A stretch of DNA of 33,340 bases from an uncultured Pelagibacteraceae bacterium. Its GTDB lineage: Bacteria > Pseudomonadota > Alphaproteobacteria > Pelagibacterales > Pelagibacteraceae. The notes below the pieces were generated by a model. The model searched no databases. It had not been told where the DNA came from and worked only from the letters and a program-made list of their open reading frames with translations. Below, piece after piece: positions 17,446 through 27,285 of this stretch (position 1 is the first letter of the stretch; each line of letters opens with the position of its first letter). Made by a program: the position numbers and the translations under genes. The stretch spans positions 1-33,340 of the forward strand of contig CACHKE010000011.1 in the NCBI GenBank assembly GCA_902580335.1, in the 5' to 3' direction.

Positions 17446-20021
17446 TTTTTCTTTTTTTTCTTTTTTGTTTTATCGTATTCTTTTCTTTTCTCAATCAATA
17501 TTAATGCTTCTTCCATTGTTAGTTCTGTTGGATCCTTTTCCTCTGGTATTGTTGCATTTAGAGATTTATACTTTATATAAGGTCCGTATTGTCCCTTCAT
17601 AATTCTAACTGGTTTTTTATCCTCAGGGTGTTCACCTAAATCTTTGATCATCGAAGAAGACATTCTTCCTGGTTTAGCCTCAGCAATTAAAGTTATGGCT
17701 CTATTTAAACCAATAGAGAAAATTTCTTCAATATTTTCTATTCGAGCTGATTTATTTTCACATTTTAGGTAAGGCCCAAATCTTCCAGTATTTAAAGTAA
17801 TTTCTTTTTGATTATCAGGATTTATTCCTAGAGATTTTGGTAGTGAGCATAAAAATTGTGCTTTTTCTAGATCAATACTTTCTAAAGCCAAACCTTTTGG
17901 GATAGAAACATTTTTTAAAAGTTCATTTACATCTGATTTAAGTTTTTTTATTTTCCTTTTTTTCTTTGGTGTTTTTTCAATTTCTATATCTTCAGGAATT
18001 TTTTCATATTGAAGATAAGGACCGAATCTTCCGTTTTTAAGATAAATATCATTGCCGTTTTCGTGTTTTCCAATAAATTTTGGTTCAGCTAACTGAGCTT
18101 GGGCTGCTGCTTTAGCTTTAGATAAAGGTCTTGTAAATTTACATTCAGGGTAATTAGAACAACCAATAAATGCACCGCCTCTAAAGCTATTTTTTAAGCT
18201 AAGTGTCCCTGAATTACATAATTGACACTTTCTTACAATATTTCCTTTATCATCTTTATCGAAAACCAAATCTCCTAAACTATCATTTAAAAGATCTAAG
18301 ACCTCTCTTGTTCTTTTTTCCTTTACTTCAGCCACATTGTTATTGAAGTCTTTCCAGAACAATTCCAAAACTTTTATCCAGCTTTCTTTACCAGTTGTAA
18401 TCTCGTCTAATTGATCCTCTAAACCAGCGGTAAAGTTATAATCCACGTATTTTGAGAACAATTTTTCAAGAAAAGCCGAAATAAGTTTTCCTCTATCAGT
18501 GGGAAAAAATCTTTTATTCAGTATCTCTGCATAACCTCTATTTGCTATTGTAGAAATTATACTTGCGTAAGTAGAGGGTCTTCCTATTCCTAACTCCTCT
18601 AGTTTTTTTACCAAACTAGCCTCAGAGTATCTTGGAGGAGGCTGTGTAAAATGCTGCTCATCTATTAAGGACTCAATATTTACAAGTCCTTTAGACACAG
18701 AGGGTAGAATGTTTTCATCATCATCCTTGCCTTGATTATTATATATTTTTAAAAATCCATCAAATTTAAGAACTGATCCACTTGCTTTGCATACTGTATC
18801 ATTATTATTTGATGTAATCGTTATAGTATTTCTATCAAATTTAGCAGATTGCATTTGAGAAGATAAAGCTCTACTCCATATTAAATCATAAAGTTTATTT
18901 TGATCAGTGCTCAGATACTTTTTTACACTTTGGGGAGTCCTGATAATATCCGTGGGTCTTATTGCTTCATGTGCCTCTTGTGCATTTTTTGCCGTTTTGC
19001 CAGAGTAATTTAAAGCACTTTCAGGTAAATATTCATTACCGATTTCTTTTTTGATATAATCTCTAAAAGCCACAACAGCATCTTTGGATAAATTAGTACC
19101 ATCTGTTCTCATATATGTTATCAAACCTATAGTTTCTCCTTCAATATCAACTCCTTGGTAAAGCTTTTGAGCAATTTGCATAGTTCTTGATGCACCAAAA
19201 CCTAATCGACTTGAAGCTGTTTGTTGAAGAGTTGATGTAGTAAATGGTCCTGATGGATTACGATTTACCACTTTACTAGATATATCAGTAATATTAAATT
19301 TTTTTTGATTGATACTTGATATGGCCTTATTTATTTCATCTTTATTTCTAAAAGAGAATTTTTCAACCTTGTTGTTATCGAGTTGACTAATACTAGCTAG
19401 GATATTTTGATTTTTTTCATCTCTAAATTTGACACTTAAAGTCCAAAATTCTTCTGGCTTAAAAGATTCAATTTCATGCTCTCTTTCAGTTATTAATTTT
19501 AAAGCAACTGATTGAACTCTACCCGCAGATTTAGAGCCTGGAAGTTTTGTCCATAATATTGGTGAAATATTAAAACCAACCAAGTAATCTAAAGCTCTTC
19601 GAGCCATGTAAGCATCAACTAAAAGCGGTTCAATTTGTCTTGGGTTTTCAATACCGTGAATTACTGCTTTTTTTGTAATTTCGTTAAACACAACTCTTTC
19701 TATTTCTTTATCTTTAAGAAGTTTTTTTTCATTTAGATATTCTTTTACATGCCAAGCTATTGCTTCGCCCTCACGATCAGGATCGGTAGCTAATATAATT
19801 TTTGAAGAATCTTTGGCTGCGTCTGTAATTTCTTTAAGATATTTTTTAGAAAAACTATCGATCTCCCACTCCATTTTAAAATCTTGATCTGGATCAACAG
19901 AACCATTTTTAGAAGGTAAATCTCTAATATGCCCATAACTAGCTAATACTTTATAATTATCACCTAAATATTTATTGATAGTTTTGGCTTTAGCTGGACT
20001 TTCTACAATGACCAAGTTCAT
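17442..20021 (-). CDS. topA: DNA topoisomerase I
   Basis: Type IA enzyme that relaxes negative supercoils. An N-terminal Toprim domain begins MNLVIVESPAKAKTINKYLG, with DPDREGEAIAWH at about 80-91. The active-site Tyr is Tyr303 in IGLITYMRTDGT. A C-terminal four-Cys zinc ribbon (CQLC ... CSNYPEC) is followed by three or more short 'G-R-F-G-P-Y' repeats (GRFGPYLQYE, GRFGPYLKCE, GQYGPYIKYK), typical of alphaproteobacterial TopA, and a poly-Lys end. I start at the ATG at 20021 (859 aa); an upstream TTG at 20030 adds only three residues. It lies directly downstream of plsY; dprA, often found between them in relatives, is absent. Confidence 0.97.
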   Translation of the reverse strand: MNLVIVESPAKAKTINKYLGDNYKVLASYGHIRDLPSKNGSVDPDQDFKMEWEIDSFSKKYLKEITDAAKDSSKIILATDPDREGEAIAWHVKEYLNEKKLLKDKEIERVVFNEITKKAVIHGIENPRQIEPLLVDAYMARRALDYLVGFNISPILWTKLPGSKSAGRVQSVALKLITEREHEIESFKPEEFWTLSVKFRDEKNQNILASISQLDNNKVEKFSFRNKDEINKAISSINQKKFNITDISSKVVNRNPSGPFTTSTLQQTASSRLGFGASRTMQIAQKLYQGVDIEGETIGLITYMRTDGTNLSKDAVVAFRDYIKKEIGNEYLPESALNYSGKTAKNAQEAHEAIRPTDIIRTPQSVKKYLSTDQNKLYDLIWSRALSSQMQSAKFDRNTITITSNNNDTVCKASGSVLKFDGFLKIYNNQGKDDDENILPSVSKGLVNIESLIDEQHFTQPPPRYSEASLVKKLEELGIGRPSTYASIISTIANRGYAEILNKRFFPTDRGKLISAFLEKLFSKYVDYNFTAGLEDQLDEITTGKESWIKVLELFWKDFNNNVAEVKEKRTREVLDLLNDSLGDLVFDKDDKGNIVRKCQLCNSGTLSLKNSFRGGAFIGCSNYPECKFTRPLSKAKAAAQAQLAEPKFIGKHENGNDIYLKNGRFGPYLQYEKIPEDIEIEKTPKKKRKIKKLKSDVNELLKNVSIPKGLALESIDLEKAQFLCSLPKSLGINPDNQKEITLNTGRFGPYLKCENKSARIENIEEIFSIGLNRAITLIAEAKPGRMSSSMIKDLGEHPEDKKPVRIMKGQYGPYIKYKSLNATIPEEKDPTELTMEEALILIEKRKEYDKTKKKKKKK

Positions 20022-20057
20022 AAATGACAAACTACCTAAAAGAGTTAGATAGTCAAA

Positions 20058-20636
20058 TTAATAAATTTTTGTCTTAGTTTCTTCTTTATTTTTCAATCTT
20101 TTAATATTTTCTCGATGGGTAAAAAATATTAACACGAACATGATTATAAAAAAAAATATATCTTTAAATTGACCCGTGACTAGTAAATAAACAGGAACTG
20201 ATAAAGAAGCAATTAATGAAGATAAAGATGAAAATTTTGTTATAGCAAAAATTATAAACCAAGATAAAGCAAAAATAACTCCAAAATAAATATTAATAGC
20301 AAACAGAATACCAACGTATGTTGCTACACCTTTTCCTCCTTTAAATTTAAGCCATACAGGAAATACGTGACCTATAAATGCACATAATGATGCTAAATAT
20401 AAAAAATCTGTGTAATAAATTTTAACAAATATTACAGGGATAACAGCTTTTAAAATATCAAGAGATAATGTGATGTAACCAACTATTTTGTTACCAGCTC
20501 TAAGCACATTTGTAGCTCCGATATTTCCAGATCCAATATCTCTTATATCTTTCTTCAAAAAAATTTTTGTTAGTATCAATCCAAATGGAATTGAACCCAT
20601 CAAATATGAAATTATACCTATGATTAAAATATCCAT
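20058..20636 (-). CDS. plsY: Glycerol-3-phosphate acyltransferase PlsY
   Basis: Inner-membrane enzyme that acylates glycerol-3-phosphate from acyl-phosphate, the first step of phospholipid synthesis; it needs PlsX, which is not in the window. The three family motifs are visible: GSIPFG (about 14-19), GSGNIGATNVLR (about 36-47), and GHVFPVWLKFKGGKGVAT (about 88-105). About five to six hydrophobic segments fill the 192 aa. It starts one base after the pyrC stop, so it is almost certainly in the same transcript as pyrB-pyrC. Confidence 0.95.
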   Translation of the reverse strand: MDILIIGIISYLMGSIPFGLILTKIFLKKDIRDIGSGNIGATNVLRAGNKIVGYITLSLDILKAVIPVIFVKIYYTDFLYLASLCAFIGHVFPVWLKFKGGKGVATYVGILFAINIYFGVIFALSWFIIFAITKFSSLSSLIASLSVPVYLLVTGQFKDIFFFIIMFVLIFFTHRENIKRLKNKEETKTKIY

Positions 20637-20637
20637 G

Positions 20638-21924
20638 CTATAGCCTAAATAATTCTTTACCGTTTACAAATGTATTTGTGACTCTGCCTTGAAGTTTTTT
20701 ATCTTCGATAGATGTATTTTTTGATTTTGAGATAAGCTTATCCTTTTTTACAATCCATGGTTTATCTATATCTACTATACAAAGATCGGCATCATTACCA
20801 ATAGATAGATTTCCTTTGTTTATTTTTAATATTTTAGCAGGGTTTGATGTTAATGCTTTAATTATTGTCTCTAATTTGAGTGATCCGTTATGATATAATT
20901 CTAAACTTAGAGACAGCAAAGTTTCTATCCCTGACGCGCCGGTTGCTGCTTGAGCAAATGTTAATCTTTTTGATTCTTCATCTTCAGGTTTGTGATCTGA
21001 AACTATTACATCAATTAAATCGTCTTTTAAACCTTGTACTAAAGCTAGTCTATCCTCTTCTCTTCTTAATGGTGGGGATAATTTCAAAAATGTTTTGAAA
21101 TCTCCTATGTCATTTTCATTTAAAGATAAGTTATTAATTGAAACACCACATGTGAATTTTACTATTTCCTTTCTTAATTTAATTACCTCGACAGACTTTT
21201 GTGATGATAATTGAGAGATATGATATCTGCATTTAACCTTTTCTAGTAATGTTAAATCTCTCTCGATCAGAATACGCTCAGCGATTTCAGGTATACCAGA
21301 TAGACCTAATTTTGAAGCAATTATTCCAGAGTTAATCATGCCATTTTTTGCTAGCTCATAATCTTCAGCGTGCTGCATTATTAAACTACCTAAATCTTTA
21401 GCAGAGTTCATTATTCTAGACATCAATCTTGGATTTTGAACTGTTTTAACACCATCGGTGAATGCAATTATTCCTTTACCTTGTAACAAACCAAATTCAG
21501 TCATGTTTGTACCTTCAGTATTTTTTGTTAAGGAGGCACATGGAAAAATATTTATCTTTGATTTATCTCTTCCTCTTCTTTTTAGAAAATCTACTATAGA
21601 AACGTTATCAATGATTGGATCTGTATTAGGCATTGTTACGACAGAAGTGACGCCACCCGAGAGTGCCGCATTGCTAAGAGTTCTAAAATTTTCTTTATAC
21701 TCATAGCCTGGTTCACCAACAAAAACTCGCATATCGACTAATCCAGGAAAAATGTATTTACCTTTTAAATCAGTAGGTTTTTCTCTACTTGGTAAATTAT
21801 TAATATTTACTTTTTTTCCTATAGCTTCAATTTTTCCATCTTCACTTATAATTAGACCCCCATTTTCATTCATGGAGTTATAAGGATCAATTATATTAGC
21901 GTTTATAAAATATTGTTTTTTCAT
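20638..21924 (-). CDS. pyrC: Dihydroorotase-like protein lacking the HxH metal motif
   Basis: Amidohydrolase-fold protein of the class I dihydroorotase type (428 aa). The expected 'D-x-H-x-H' is replaced by DMRVF, so both metal His are Arg66 and Phe68. Later ligands remain: His185 (IMQHAED), His235 (RYHISQLS) and Asp310 (VSDHKPED). The 'PHHL' element is also lost (SINNLSL). It may be an inactive partner of PyrB, like PyrC' known in Pseudomonas, rather than the working enzyme. The start is the ATG at 21924, sharing one base with the pyrB stop; an upstream TTG would add three residues. The cluster pyrB-pyrC-plsY supports a pyrimidine role. Confidence 0.85.
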   Translation of the reverse strand: MKKQYFINANIIDPYNSMNENGGLIISEDGKIEAIGKKVNINNLPSREKPTDLKGKYIFPGLVDMRVFVGEPGYEYKENFRTLSNAALSGGVTSVVTMPNTDPIIDNVSIVDFLKRRGRDKSKINIFPCASLTKNTEGTNMTEFGLLQGKGIIAFTDGVKTVQNPRLMSRIMNSAKDLGSLIMQHAEDYELAKNGMINSGIIASKLGLSGIPEIAERILIERDLTLLEKVKCRYHISQLSSQKSVEVIKLRKEIVKFTCGVSINNLSLNENDIGDFKTFLKLSPPLRREEDRLALVQGLKDDLIDVIVSDHKPEDEESKRLTFAQAATGASGIETLLSLSLELYHNGSLKLETIIKALTSNPAKILKINKGNLSIGNDADLCIVDIDKPWIVKKDKLISKSKNTSIEDKKLQGRVTNTFVNGKELFRL

Positions 21925-22865
21925 TATGTACAAAATATTTTAAGACAAGCCATCCTTACCGCGACACCTAATTCAACTTGCTCTTTAATTACACTTTTGT
22001 TGATATCATCTGCTAGCATTGTATCTATTTCTATACCTCTGTTCATTGGACCGGGATGCATAATTAAGGCATCAGATTTAGCGTGTTCTAATTTGTCAGG
22101 AGTTAATCCGTAATATTCATAATATTCTCTATTGGATGAAAGATATGAACTTGTCATTCGCTCATTCTGTAATCTCAACATCATAACAATATCACAATCT
22201 TTCAATCCTTTTTTCATATCAGTAAAAGTATTAACACCAAATTTTTCAATTTCTTTTGGCATAAGATTTGTTGGAGCGATTATGTTCACTTCTGCCCCCA
22301 ACATACTAAGTAAGTAAATATTTGATCTAGCAACTCTTGAATGAAGAATATCTCCACAGATTGCAATTTTTAATCCTTGTATCTTTTTTTTACGAGTTAT
22401 GATTGTTAATGCATCTAATAAAGCTTGAGTAGGGTGCTCTCTTCTGCCATCACCAGCATTAAGAACTGAGCAGTTTACTTTTTGTGAAAGTAGATTACAT
22501 GCCCCAGAGTCTTGATGTCTAATTACAATAATATCAGGATGCATCGCATTAAGAGTCATTGCTGTATCTATTAATGTTTCACCTTTTTTAATTGCAGAGT
22601 TGCTAATATTCATTGACATAACATCAGCACCAAGTCTTTTACCAGCTAGTTCAAAAGAGCTTTGAGTTCTAGTAGAAGGTTCAAAAAATAAATTAATTTG
22701 AGTTTTACCTCTTAAAACGTCAACTTTTTTATTTTTACTCTGATTTACTTTTATAAATGAATTTGCTTCATCAAGTATTAAATTAACATCATTGATTGAT
22801 AAATCTTGAATTCCTAATAGGTGTTTTTGAGATATTTTAATAGCTTGATTTGTTTTAATTGCCAT
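21924..22865 (-). CDS. pyrB: Aspartate carbamoyltransferase catalytic chain
   Basis: Condenses carbamoyl phosphate and aspartate, the committed step of pyrimidine synthesis. The carbamoyl-phosphate motif [13 protein letters not shown] is near residue 60. [29 protein letters not shown] and the C-terminal [11 protein letters not shown] are all present. Length is 313 aa from the ATG at 22865; the frame extends three codons to a TTG at 22874. No pyrI regulatory chain is nearby. The adjoining pyrC-like gene may supply the structural partner. There is no clear Shine-Dalgarno sequence. Confidence 0.96.
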   Translation of the reverse strand: MAIKTNQAIKISQKHLLGIQDLSINDVNLILDEANSFIKVNQSKNKKVDVLRGKTQINLFFEPSTRTQSSFELAGKRLGADVMSMNISNSAIKKGETLIDTAMTLNAMHPDIIVIRHQDSGACNLLSQKVNCSVLNAGDGRREHPTQALLDALTIITRKKKIQGLKIAICGDILHSRVARSNIYLLSMLGAEVNIIAPTNLMPKEIEKFGVNTFTDMKKGLKDCDIVMMLRLQNERMTSSYLSSNREYYEYYGLTPDKLEHAKSDALIMHPGPMNRGIEIDTMLADDINKSVIKEQVELGVAVRMACLKIFCT

Positions 22866-22874
22866 TAAAACCAA

Positions 22875-22898
22875 CTCTATAACTATAAACCTCTATAA
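22875..22898. repeat. Short direct repeat upstream of pyrB
   Basis: CTCTATAA occurs at 22875-22882 and 22891-22898, 16 bases apart start to start, with a third CTATAA at 22883-22888 between them. On the pyrB strand these read as TTATAG, so they may be overlapping -10-like elements or binding half-sites in the short pyrB-ruvX gap. The evidence is weak because the region is A+T-rich. Confidence 0.25.
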
Positions 22899-22907
22899 TA
22901 GCAAGTA

Positions 22908-23363
22908 TTAATTATTTAAAAAATCTAAAGCTCCCTGTAATATAAAAGCAGCAGCGTTTTCATCTATCTTTTTTTCTCTTTTACTCACATTAATATCTAA
23001 TTGACTAGATAGATTGAATGCACCAACAGTTGAGAGTCTCTCATCCCAAAGACAAATTGGAATATCTAAGTTTTTTTCAATATTTTCAGTTGTATCTTTT
23101 ACTGATTGAGCAGACCTACCTGAGGATCCATCCATATTTAAAGGATTTCCAACAATGATTCCTTTTATATCATTTTCATCAACGATTAATTTGAGTTCAT
23201 CAACAAGATCTTTAAGTGAATTCCTATTTATTGTTTTTAAAGGAGTGGCTATCAATTGTTTATCATCACAGATTGACACACCAATTCTTTTAGATCCAAG
23301 GTCTAAACCTATCAATCTACACTTATCTGAGTGTTTTTTTTTAAATTCCTCTAAAGTGATCAT
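22908..23363 (-). CDS. ruvX: Putative Holliday junction resolvase / pre-16S rRNA nuclease (YqgF)
   Basis: RNase H-fold nuclease; E. coli YqgF processes the 5' end of 16S rRNA, and a Holliday-junction role was proposed earlier. The 151 aa sequence has the N-terminal LIGLDLGSKRIGVSICD, with the first catalytic Asp, then GIIVGNPLNMDGSSG and WDERLSTVGA. The last conserved Asp is in KKIDENAAAFIL. It lies upstream of pyrB on the same strand with a 42-base gap, and diverges from gatC. Confidence 0.92.
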   Translation of the reverse strand: MITLEEFKKKHSDKCRLIGLDLGSKRIGVSICDDKQLIATPLKTINRNSLKDLVDELKLIVDENDIKGIIVGNPLNMDGSSGRSAQSVKDTTENIEKNLDIPICLWDERLSTVGAFNLSSQLDINVSKREKKIDENAAAFILQGALDFLNN

Positions 23364-23413
23364 ATTGTATATTTTAAACTTAAGTGATACTTTGCCTCAT
23401 ATTTAAATAGCAT
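23364..23413. promoter_or_regulatory. Divergent ruvX/gatC intergenic region
   Basis: These 50 bases separate the divergent ruvX and gatC starts and must hold, or lie next to, the promoters for both transcripts. The sequence is A+T-rich with an ATTTAAAT palindrome near 23400-23407 and weak -10-like runs. I could not pick out a convincing -35/-10 pair on either strand. Confidence 0.4.
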
Positions 23414-23701
23414 ATGAGTATAGATCTTAAAACAATAAAACATATATCTAAATTAGCAAGAATTTCAGTTGACGAGCAAAGAGCTGAAAAATTAGCTGGT
23501 GATTTAAATTCTATTTTTGATTTTATTGAAAAACTTAATGAATTAAAAACTGACAATGTAGAACCATTAACTTCTATTGCTGAAACGACCTTAAAATTAA
23601 GATCTGATGAAGTAAAAAGTAAAAATATCAGAGAACAAATTATAAAAAATTCTCCACAGGATAATGAGGATTATTTTGTAGTACCTAAGGTGATTGAATA
23701 A
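23414..23701 (+). CDS. gatC: Asp/Glu-tRNA amidotransferase subunit C
   Basis: Small belt-like subunit (95 aa) that stabilises GatA-GatB. The family pattern ISKLARISVDEQRAEKLAGDL (as ISKLARISVDEQ, then LAGDLNSIFDFIEKLNELKT) and the Asp-Asn-Val-Glu-Pro-Leu element (DNVEPLTSI) are present, as is the LRSDEV motif. It shares one base with gatA (TAATG). First gene of a seven-gene plus-strand run. Confidence 0.95.
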   Translation: MSIDLKTIKHISKLARISVDEQRAEKLAGDLNSIFDFIEKLNELKTDNVEPLTSIAETTLKLRSDEVKSKNIREQIIKNSPQDNEDYFVVPKVIE

Positions 23702-25158
23702 TGTCAGATATAACAAAACAATCTTTAACAGAGTTAGTTGAAAATATTAAAAATAAAAAACTTTCCTCAACAGATGTAACAAAAGCATTTATTGATAGAT
23801 CTGAAAAGTCAGTGGAATTGAATACTTATATTACAAATGATTTTACATCAGCTCTAGATAAAGCAAAAAAATTTGATCAAAAACCTAATCTTGATTTAAA
23901 ACTGCCAGGTATACCAATGGCAGTTAAGGATTTATTTTGCACAAAAGACATTAAAACAACTGCTGGTAGTAAAATTTTGAATAATTTTGTTCCAACTTAT
24001 GAGTCAACTGTAACAGAAAATATTTGGAATGAAGGTGCAATACTTTTAGGTAAGTTAAACTGTGATGAGTTTGCGATGGGTTCTTCAAATGAAACAAGTT
24101 TTTTTGGCAATGTGCAAAGTCCTATTGATAAAAATTTAGTTCCAGGTGGATCATCTGGTGGTTCAGCTTCAGCTGTAGCTGGACAATTAACTCCTGTTAC
24201 AATTGGTACTGATACTGGTGGATCAATTAGACAACCAGCTTCTTTTACTGGAATTGTTGGATTGAAACCTACATACGGAAGTTGTTCAAGATATGGAATA
24301 GTTGCTTTTGCTTCATCATTGGATCAAGCAGGACCAATGGCACAAAATGTCAAGGATTGTGCTTTATTGCATGAAGTGATTAGTTCTTATGATCCTAAAG
24401 ACTCTACTTCAATAGAATTTAAAAGAAATCATTACAGCAAAGAACTTACAAATAACATAAAAGGAAAAAAAATTGGAATACCAAAAGAATATAGAGTCGA
24501 CGGTATGCCAAAAGAAATTGAAGATCTCTGGCAAAAAGGTATTCAATATATTAAAGATTGTGGTGCTGAAACTATTGATATTTCTCTCCCAAATACAAGT
24601 TATGCCTTACCAACATATTATATAGTTGCTCCAGCAGAGGCTTCATCAAACTTAGCAAGATATGATGGTGTAAAGTATGGATTTAGAGCAAAAGGTGAAA
24701 ATTTAATCGATATGTACGAAAAAACTAGATCAGAAGGTTTTGGAGCTGAAGTTCAAAGAAGAATTATGATTGGAACTTATGTTTTGTCTTCTGGGTATTA
24801 CGATGCGTATTATCTTAAAGCTCAAAAAGTAAGGAAACTTATCAAAAATGATTTTGATGAGGCTTATAAAAAAGTTGATGCAATTTTAACTCCATCAACA
24901 CCTAGCTCAGCATTTAAAATAGGTGAAAAAACAAATGATCCAGTTTCAATGTATCTAAACGATATATTTACAGTTCCTGTTAACTTAGCTGGACTTCCAG
25001 GTATCTCAATACCTGCAGGACATGACTCTAAAGGTTATCCTTTAGGTTTACAAATTATTGGTAAAGCTTTTGATGAACAAAATATATTGAATATAGCTTA
25101 TGCTATGGAGGAAAAGATCAACTTTAAAAACAAAATTACTGATTGGTGGATAAAATGA
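23701..25158 (+). CDS. gatA: Glu-tRNA(Gln)/Asp-tRNA(Asn) amidotransferase subunit A
   Basis: Glutaminase subunit that releases ammonia for transamidation of mischarged tRNA. It carries the amidase signature with the Ser-cisSer-Lys triad visible: Lys76 (MAVKDLF), Ser151 ([10 protein letters not shown]) and Ser175 ([10 protein letters not shown]), with the same 75/24 spacing as known GatA enzymes. Length 485 aa is normal. Its TGA overlaps the gatB ATG (ATGA). Together with gatC and gatB it gives a complete amidotransferase. Confidence 0.97.
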   Translation: MSDITKQSLTELVENIKNKKLSSTDVTKAFIDRSEKSVELNTYITNDFTSALDKAKKFDQKPNLDLKLPGIPMAVKDLFCTKDIKTTAGSKILNNFVPTYESTVTENIWNEGAILLGKLNCDEFAMGSSNETSFFGNVQSPIDKNLVPGGSSGGSASAVAGQLTPVTIGTDTGGSIRQPASFTGIVGLKPTYGSCSRYGIVAFASSLDQAGPMAQNVKDCALLHEVISSYDPKDSTSIEFKRNHYSKELTNNIKGKKIGIPKEYRVDGMPKEIEDLWQKGIQYIKDCGAETIDISLPNTSYALPTYYIVAPAEASSNLARYDGVKYGFRAKGENLIDMYEKTRSEGFGAEVQRRIMIGTYVLSSGYYDAYYLKAQKVRKLIKNDFDEAYKKVDAILTPSTPSSAFKIGEKTNDPVSMYLNDIFTVPVNLAGLPGISIPAGHDSKGYPLGLQIIGKAFDEQNILNIAYAMEEKINFKNKITDWWIK

Positions 25159-26630
25159 GTAAAAAAGATTCAGAATATTTGATCAATCGAAAAGATAATC
25201 AGTATGAAGTAGTAATTGGTTTAGAAGTTCATGCTCAAGTTTTATCTGAGTCTAAATTATTTTCTACCTCAGCAACAAAATTTGGAGCAGAACCTAATAC
25301 ACAGGTTAGTTTAGTTGATGCTGCATTTCCAGGAATGTTGCCAGTAATAAACGAATTTTGTGTCAAACAAGCAATTAAAACTGGTATTGGCCTTAACGCA
25401 AAAATTAATAAACGTTCAGTATTTGATAGAAAAAATTATTTTTATGCCGATTTACCTCAAGGATATCAAATATCACAATTTAAAGATCCAATAGTAGGCG
25501 AGGGTAGAGTTATTTTGGATATGCCTAATGGCCAAAAAGAAGTTGGTATAGAAAGATTACATCTAGAACAAGATGCTGGAAAAAGTATACATGATCTTGA
25601 CCCACAGAATACATTTGTTGATTTAAATAGATCAGGGGTAGCTTTAATGGAAATAGTGAGCAAACCTGATCTAAGATCACCAGATGAGGTTAATGCTTAC
25701 ATCAAAAAACTACGATCTATAATGAGGTATCTAGGAACTTGTGATGGAAATATGCAAGAAGGTTCTTTAAGAGCTGATGTGAACGTTTCTGTAAGACCAA
25801 AAGGCTCAAAGGAATTCGGTACTCGATGTGAAATTAAAAATGTTAATTCAATTAAGTTTATGCAAATGGCGATAGAATATGAGGCTAATAGGCAAGTTGA
25901 TTTAATAGAAGAGGGCAAAACTATTGATCAAGAAACAAGGCTTTTTGATACGAAGAAAAATGAGACAAGGTCAATGAGATCAAAAGAAGACGCTCATGAT
26001 TATAGATATTTTCCGGACCCTGATTTATTACCTTTGGAGGTTTCGGAAAAATTTATTGAAGAACTTAGAAATGATATTCCAGAACTTCCAGATGATAAAA
26101 AGAAAAGATTTATTGAAGAGTTTAAATTGACTTCTTATGAAGCAAATATTTTAGTGTCTGATATTGATACAGCGAAATACTTTGAAGAGGTTGTAGCTAA
26201 AATGGGTAAAAACAAAGATATTAAGTTAGCAGTCAATTGGATTACAGGAGAACTATTTGCTGTTTTAAATAGCAAAGGTTTAGAAATTTCTCAAAGCCCT
26301 GTGAGTGCTAAGAATTTCGCTATTTTGATAAATCTAATTAAGAATGGAACTATCTCGGGAAAGATAGCAAAAACTGTTTTTGAATTAATTATCGATGGCG
26401 ATAAAGATCCTCAAAAGATTGTAGAAGAAAAAGGATTAAAACAACAAAGTGATCCAAAAGCTTTAGAGGCATTAATTGATAAAATAATTAATGATAACAG
26501 AGAAAAAGCTATTGAATATAAACAAGGTAAAGAAAAATTGTTTGGTTTTTTTGTTGGTCAAGCAATGAAGGCATCAGGTGGAAAAGCTAACCCCCAATTA
26601 ATCAATGAGATCCTAAAGAAAAAATTATAA
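25155..26630 (+). CDS. gatB: Asp/Glu-tRNA amidotransferase subunit B
   Basis: Kinase/transamidase subunit that phosphorylates the mischarged Glu or Asp and adds ammonia. Seen are [19 protein letters not shown] (about 20-38), the [14 protein letters not shown] motif, HLEQDAGKS, and [10 protein letters not shown]. The C-terminal tRNA-binding YqeY-like tail is about 335-491. I start at 25155 (MSKKDSEYL, 491 aa), overlapping the gatA stop; an upstream in-frame start at 25143 lies inside gatA. An O-methyltransferase gene starts four bases after the stop. Confidence 0.96.
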   Translation: MSKKDSEYLINRKDNQYEVVIGLEVHAQVLSESKLFSTSATKFGAEPNTQVSLVDAAFPGMLPVINEFCVKQAIKTGIGLNAKINKRSVFDRKNYFYADLPQGYQISQFKDPIVGEGRVILDMPNGQKEVGIERLHLEQDAGKSIHDLDPQNTFVDLNRSGVALMEIVSKPDLRSPDEVNAYIKKLRSIMRYLGTCDGNMQEGSLRADVNVSVRPKGSKEFGTRCEIKNVNSIKFMQMAIEYEANRQVDLIEEGKTIDQETRLFDTKKNETRSMRSKEDAHDYRYFPDPDLLPLEVSEKFIEELRNDIPELPDDKKKRFIEEFKLTSYEANILVSDIDTAKYFEEVVAKMGKNKDIKLAVNWITGELFAVLNSKGLEISQSPVSAKNFAILINLIKNGTISGKIAKTVFELIIDGDKDPQKIVEEKGLKQQSDPKALEALIDKIINDNREKAIEYKQGKEKLFGFFVGQAMKASGGKANPQLINEILKKKL

Positions 26631-26634
26631 GGTT

Positions 26635-27285
26635 ATGGGTTCAGACCTTAATATCACAAAACATTTACAAGATTATATTCTAAAGAATGGTTTGAAATTG
26701 CATCCAATTCAAAAAGAAATAATAGATTACAATTTATCACTTGGTGATTCAAAAAGAATGCAAATCTCTATTTCTCAATGTCAATTTCTACATCTGATTA
26801 TTAAGATTTCTAAAATCAAAAAAGTCCTAGAGATAGGAACTTTTACAGGTTTAAGTACATTATCCATGGCTTTAGCCTTACCAGATGAAGGCAGTATAAT
26901 TGCGTTAGATAAAAATGTGGAAACAACCAAAGTTGCACAAAACTTTTTTAAAAAGGCTAATCAAGATCACAAGATTAAAACAATGATTAAACCAGCATTA
27001 GAAACTTTAATGAGTATAAGAAACGAAAAATTTGACTTAGTTTTTATTGATGCAGATAAAATGAATTATAAAAAATACTATGAAATTTCTTTAGATTTAT
27101 TGAATAAAGAGGGTTTAGTGATAATCGATAATGTATTATGGCATGGAGAAGTAGTTAACAAAGATATAAATGACAAAATTACAAAAAGTATAAGAGATTT
27201 GAATGATTTTATCTCTAAGGATAAAAGAATTGAAAAGGTTATGGTACCTTTTGGTGATGGAATGACTGTTTGTAGGAAGATTTAA
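26635..27285 (+). CDS. Class I SAM-dependent O-methyltransferase (caffeoyl-CoA OMT-like family)
   Basis: The 216 aa protein resembles the small bacterial O-methyltransferases of the catechol/caffeoyl-CoA type. The SAM-binding motif VLEIGTFTGLSTLSMALALP is at about 64-83 and the acidic residue after strand 2 is in IALDKN. The metal-binding DADK...Y (FIDADKMNYKKYYE, about 137-150) and IIDNVLWHGEV motifs are present. The substrate cannot be told from sequence. The bacterial tRNA wobble-uridine methyltransferase TrmR belongs to this fold. The next gene, trhO, makes the hydroxyuridine TrmR needs, so a tRNA role is a reasonable hypothesis. It overlaps trhO by one base. Confidence 0.85.
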   Translation: MGSDLNITKHLQDYILKNGLKLHPIQKEIIDYNLSLGDSKRMQISISQCQFLHLIIKISKIKKVLEIGTFTGLSTLSMALALPDEGSIIALDKNVETTKVAQNFFKKANQDHKIKTMIKPALETLMSIRNEKFDLVFIDADKMNYKKYYEISLDLLNKEGLVIIDNVLWHGEVVNKDINDKITKSIRDLNDFISKDKRIEKVMVPFGDGMTVCRKI

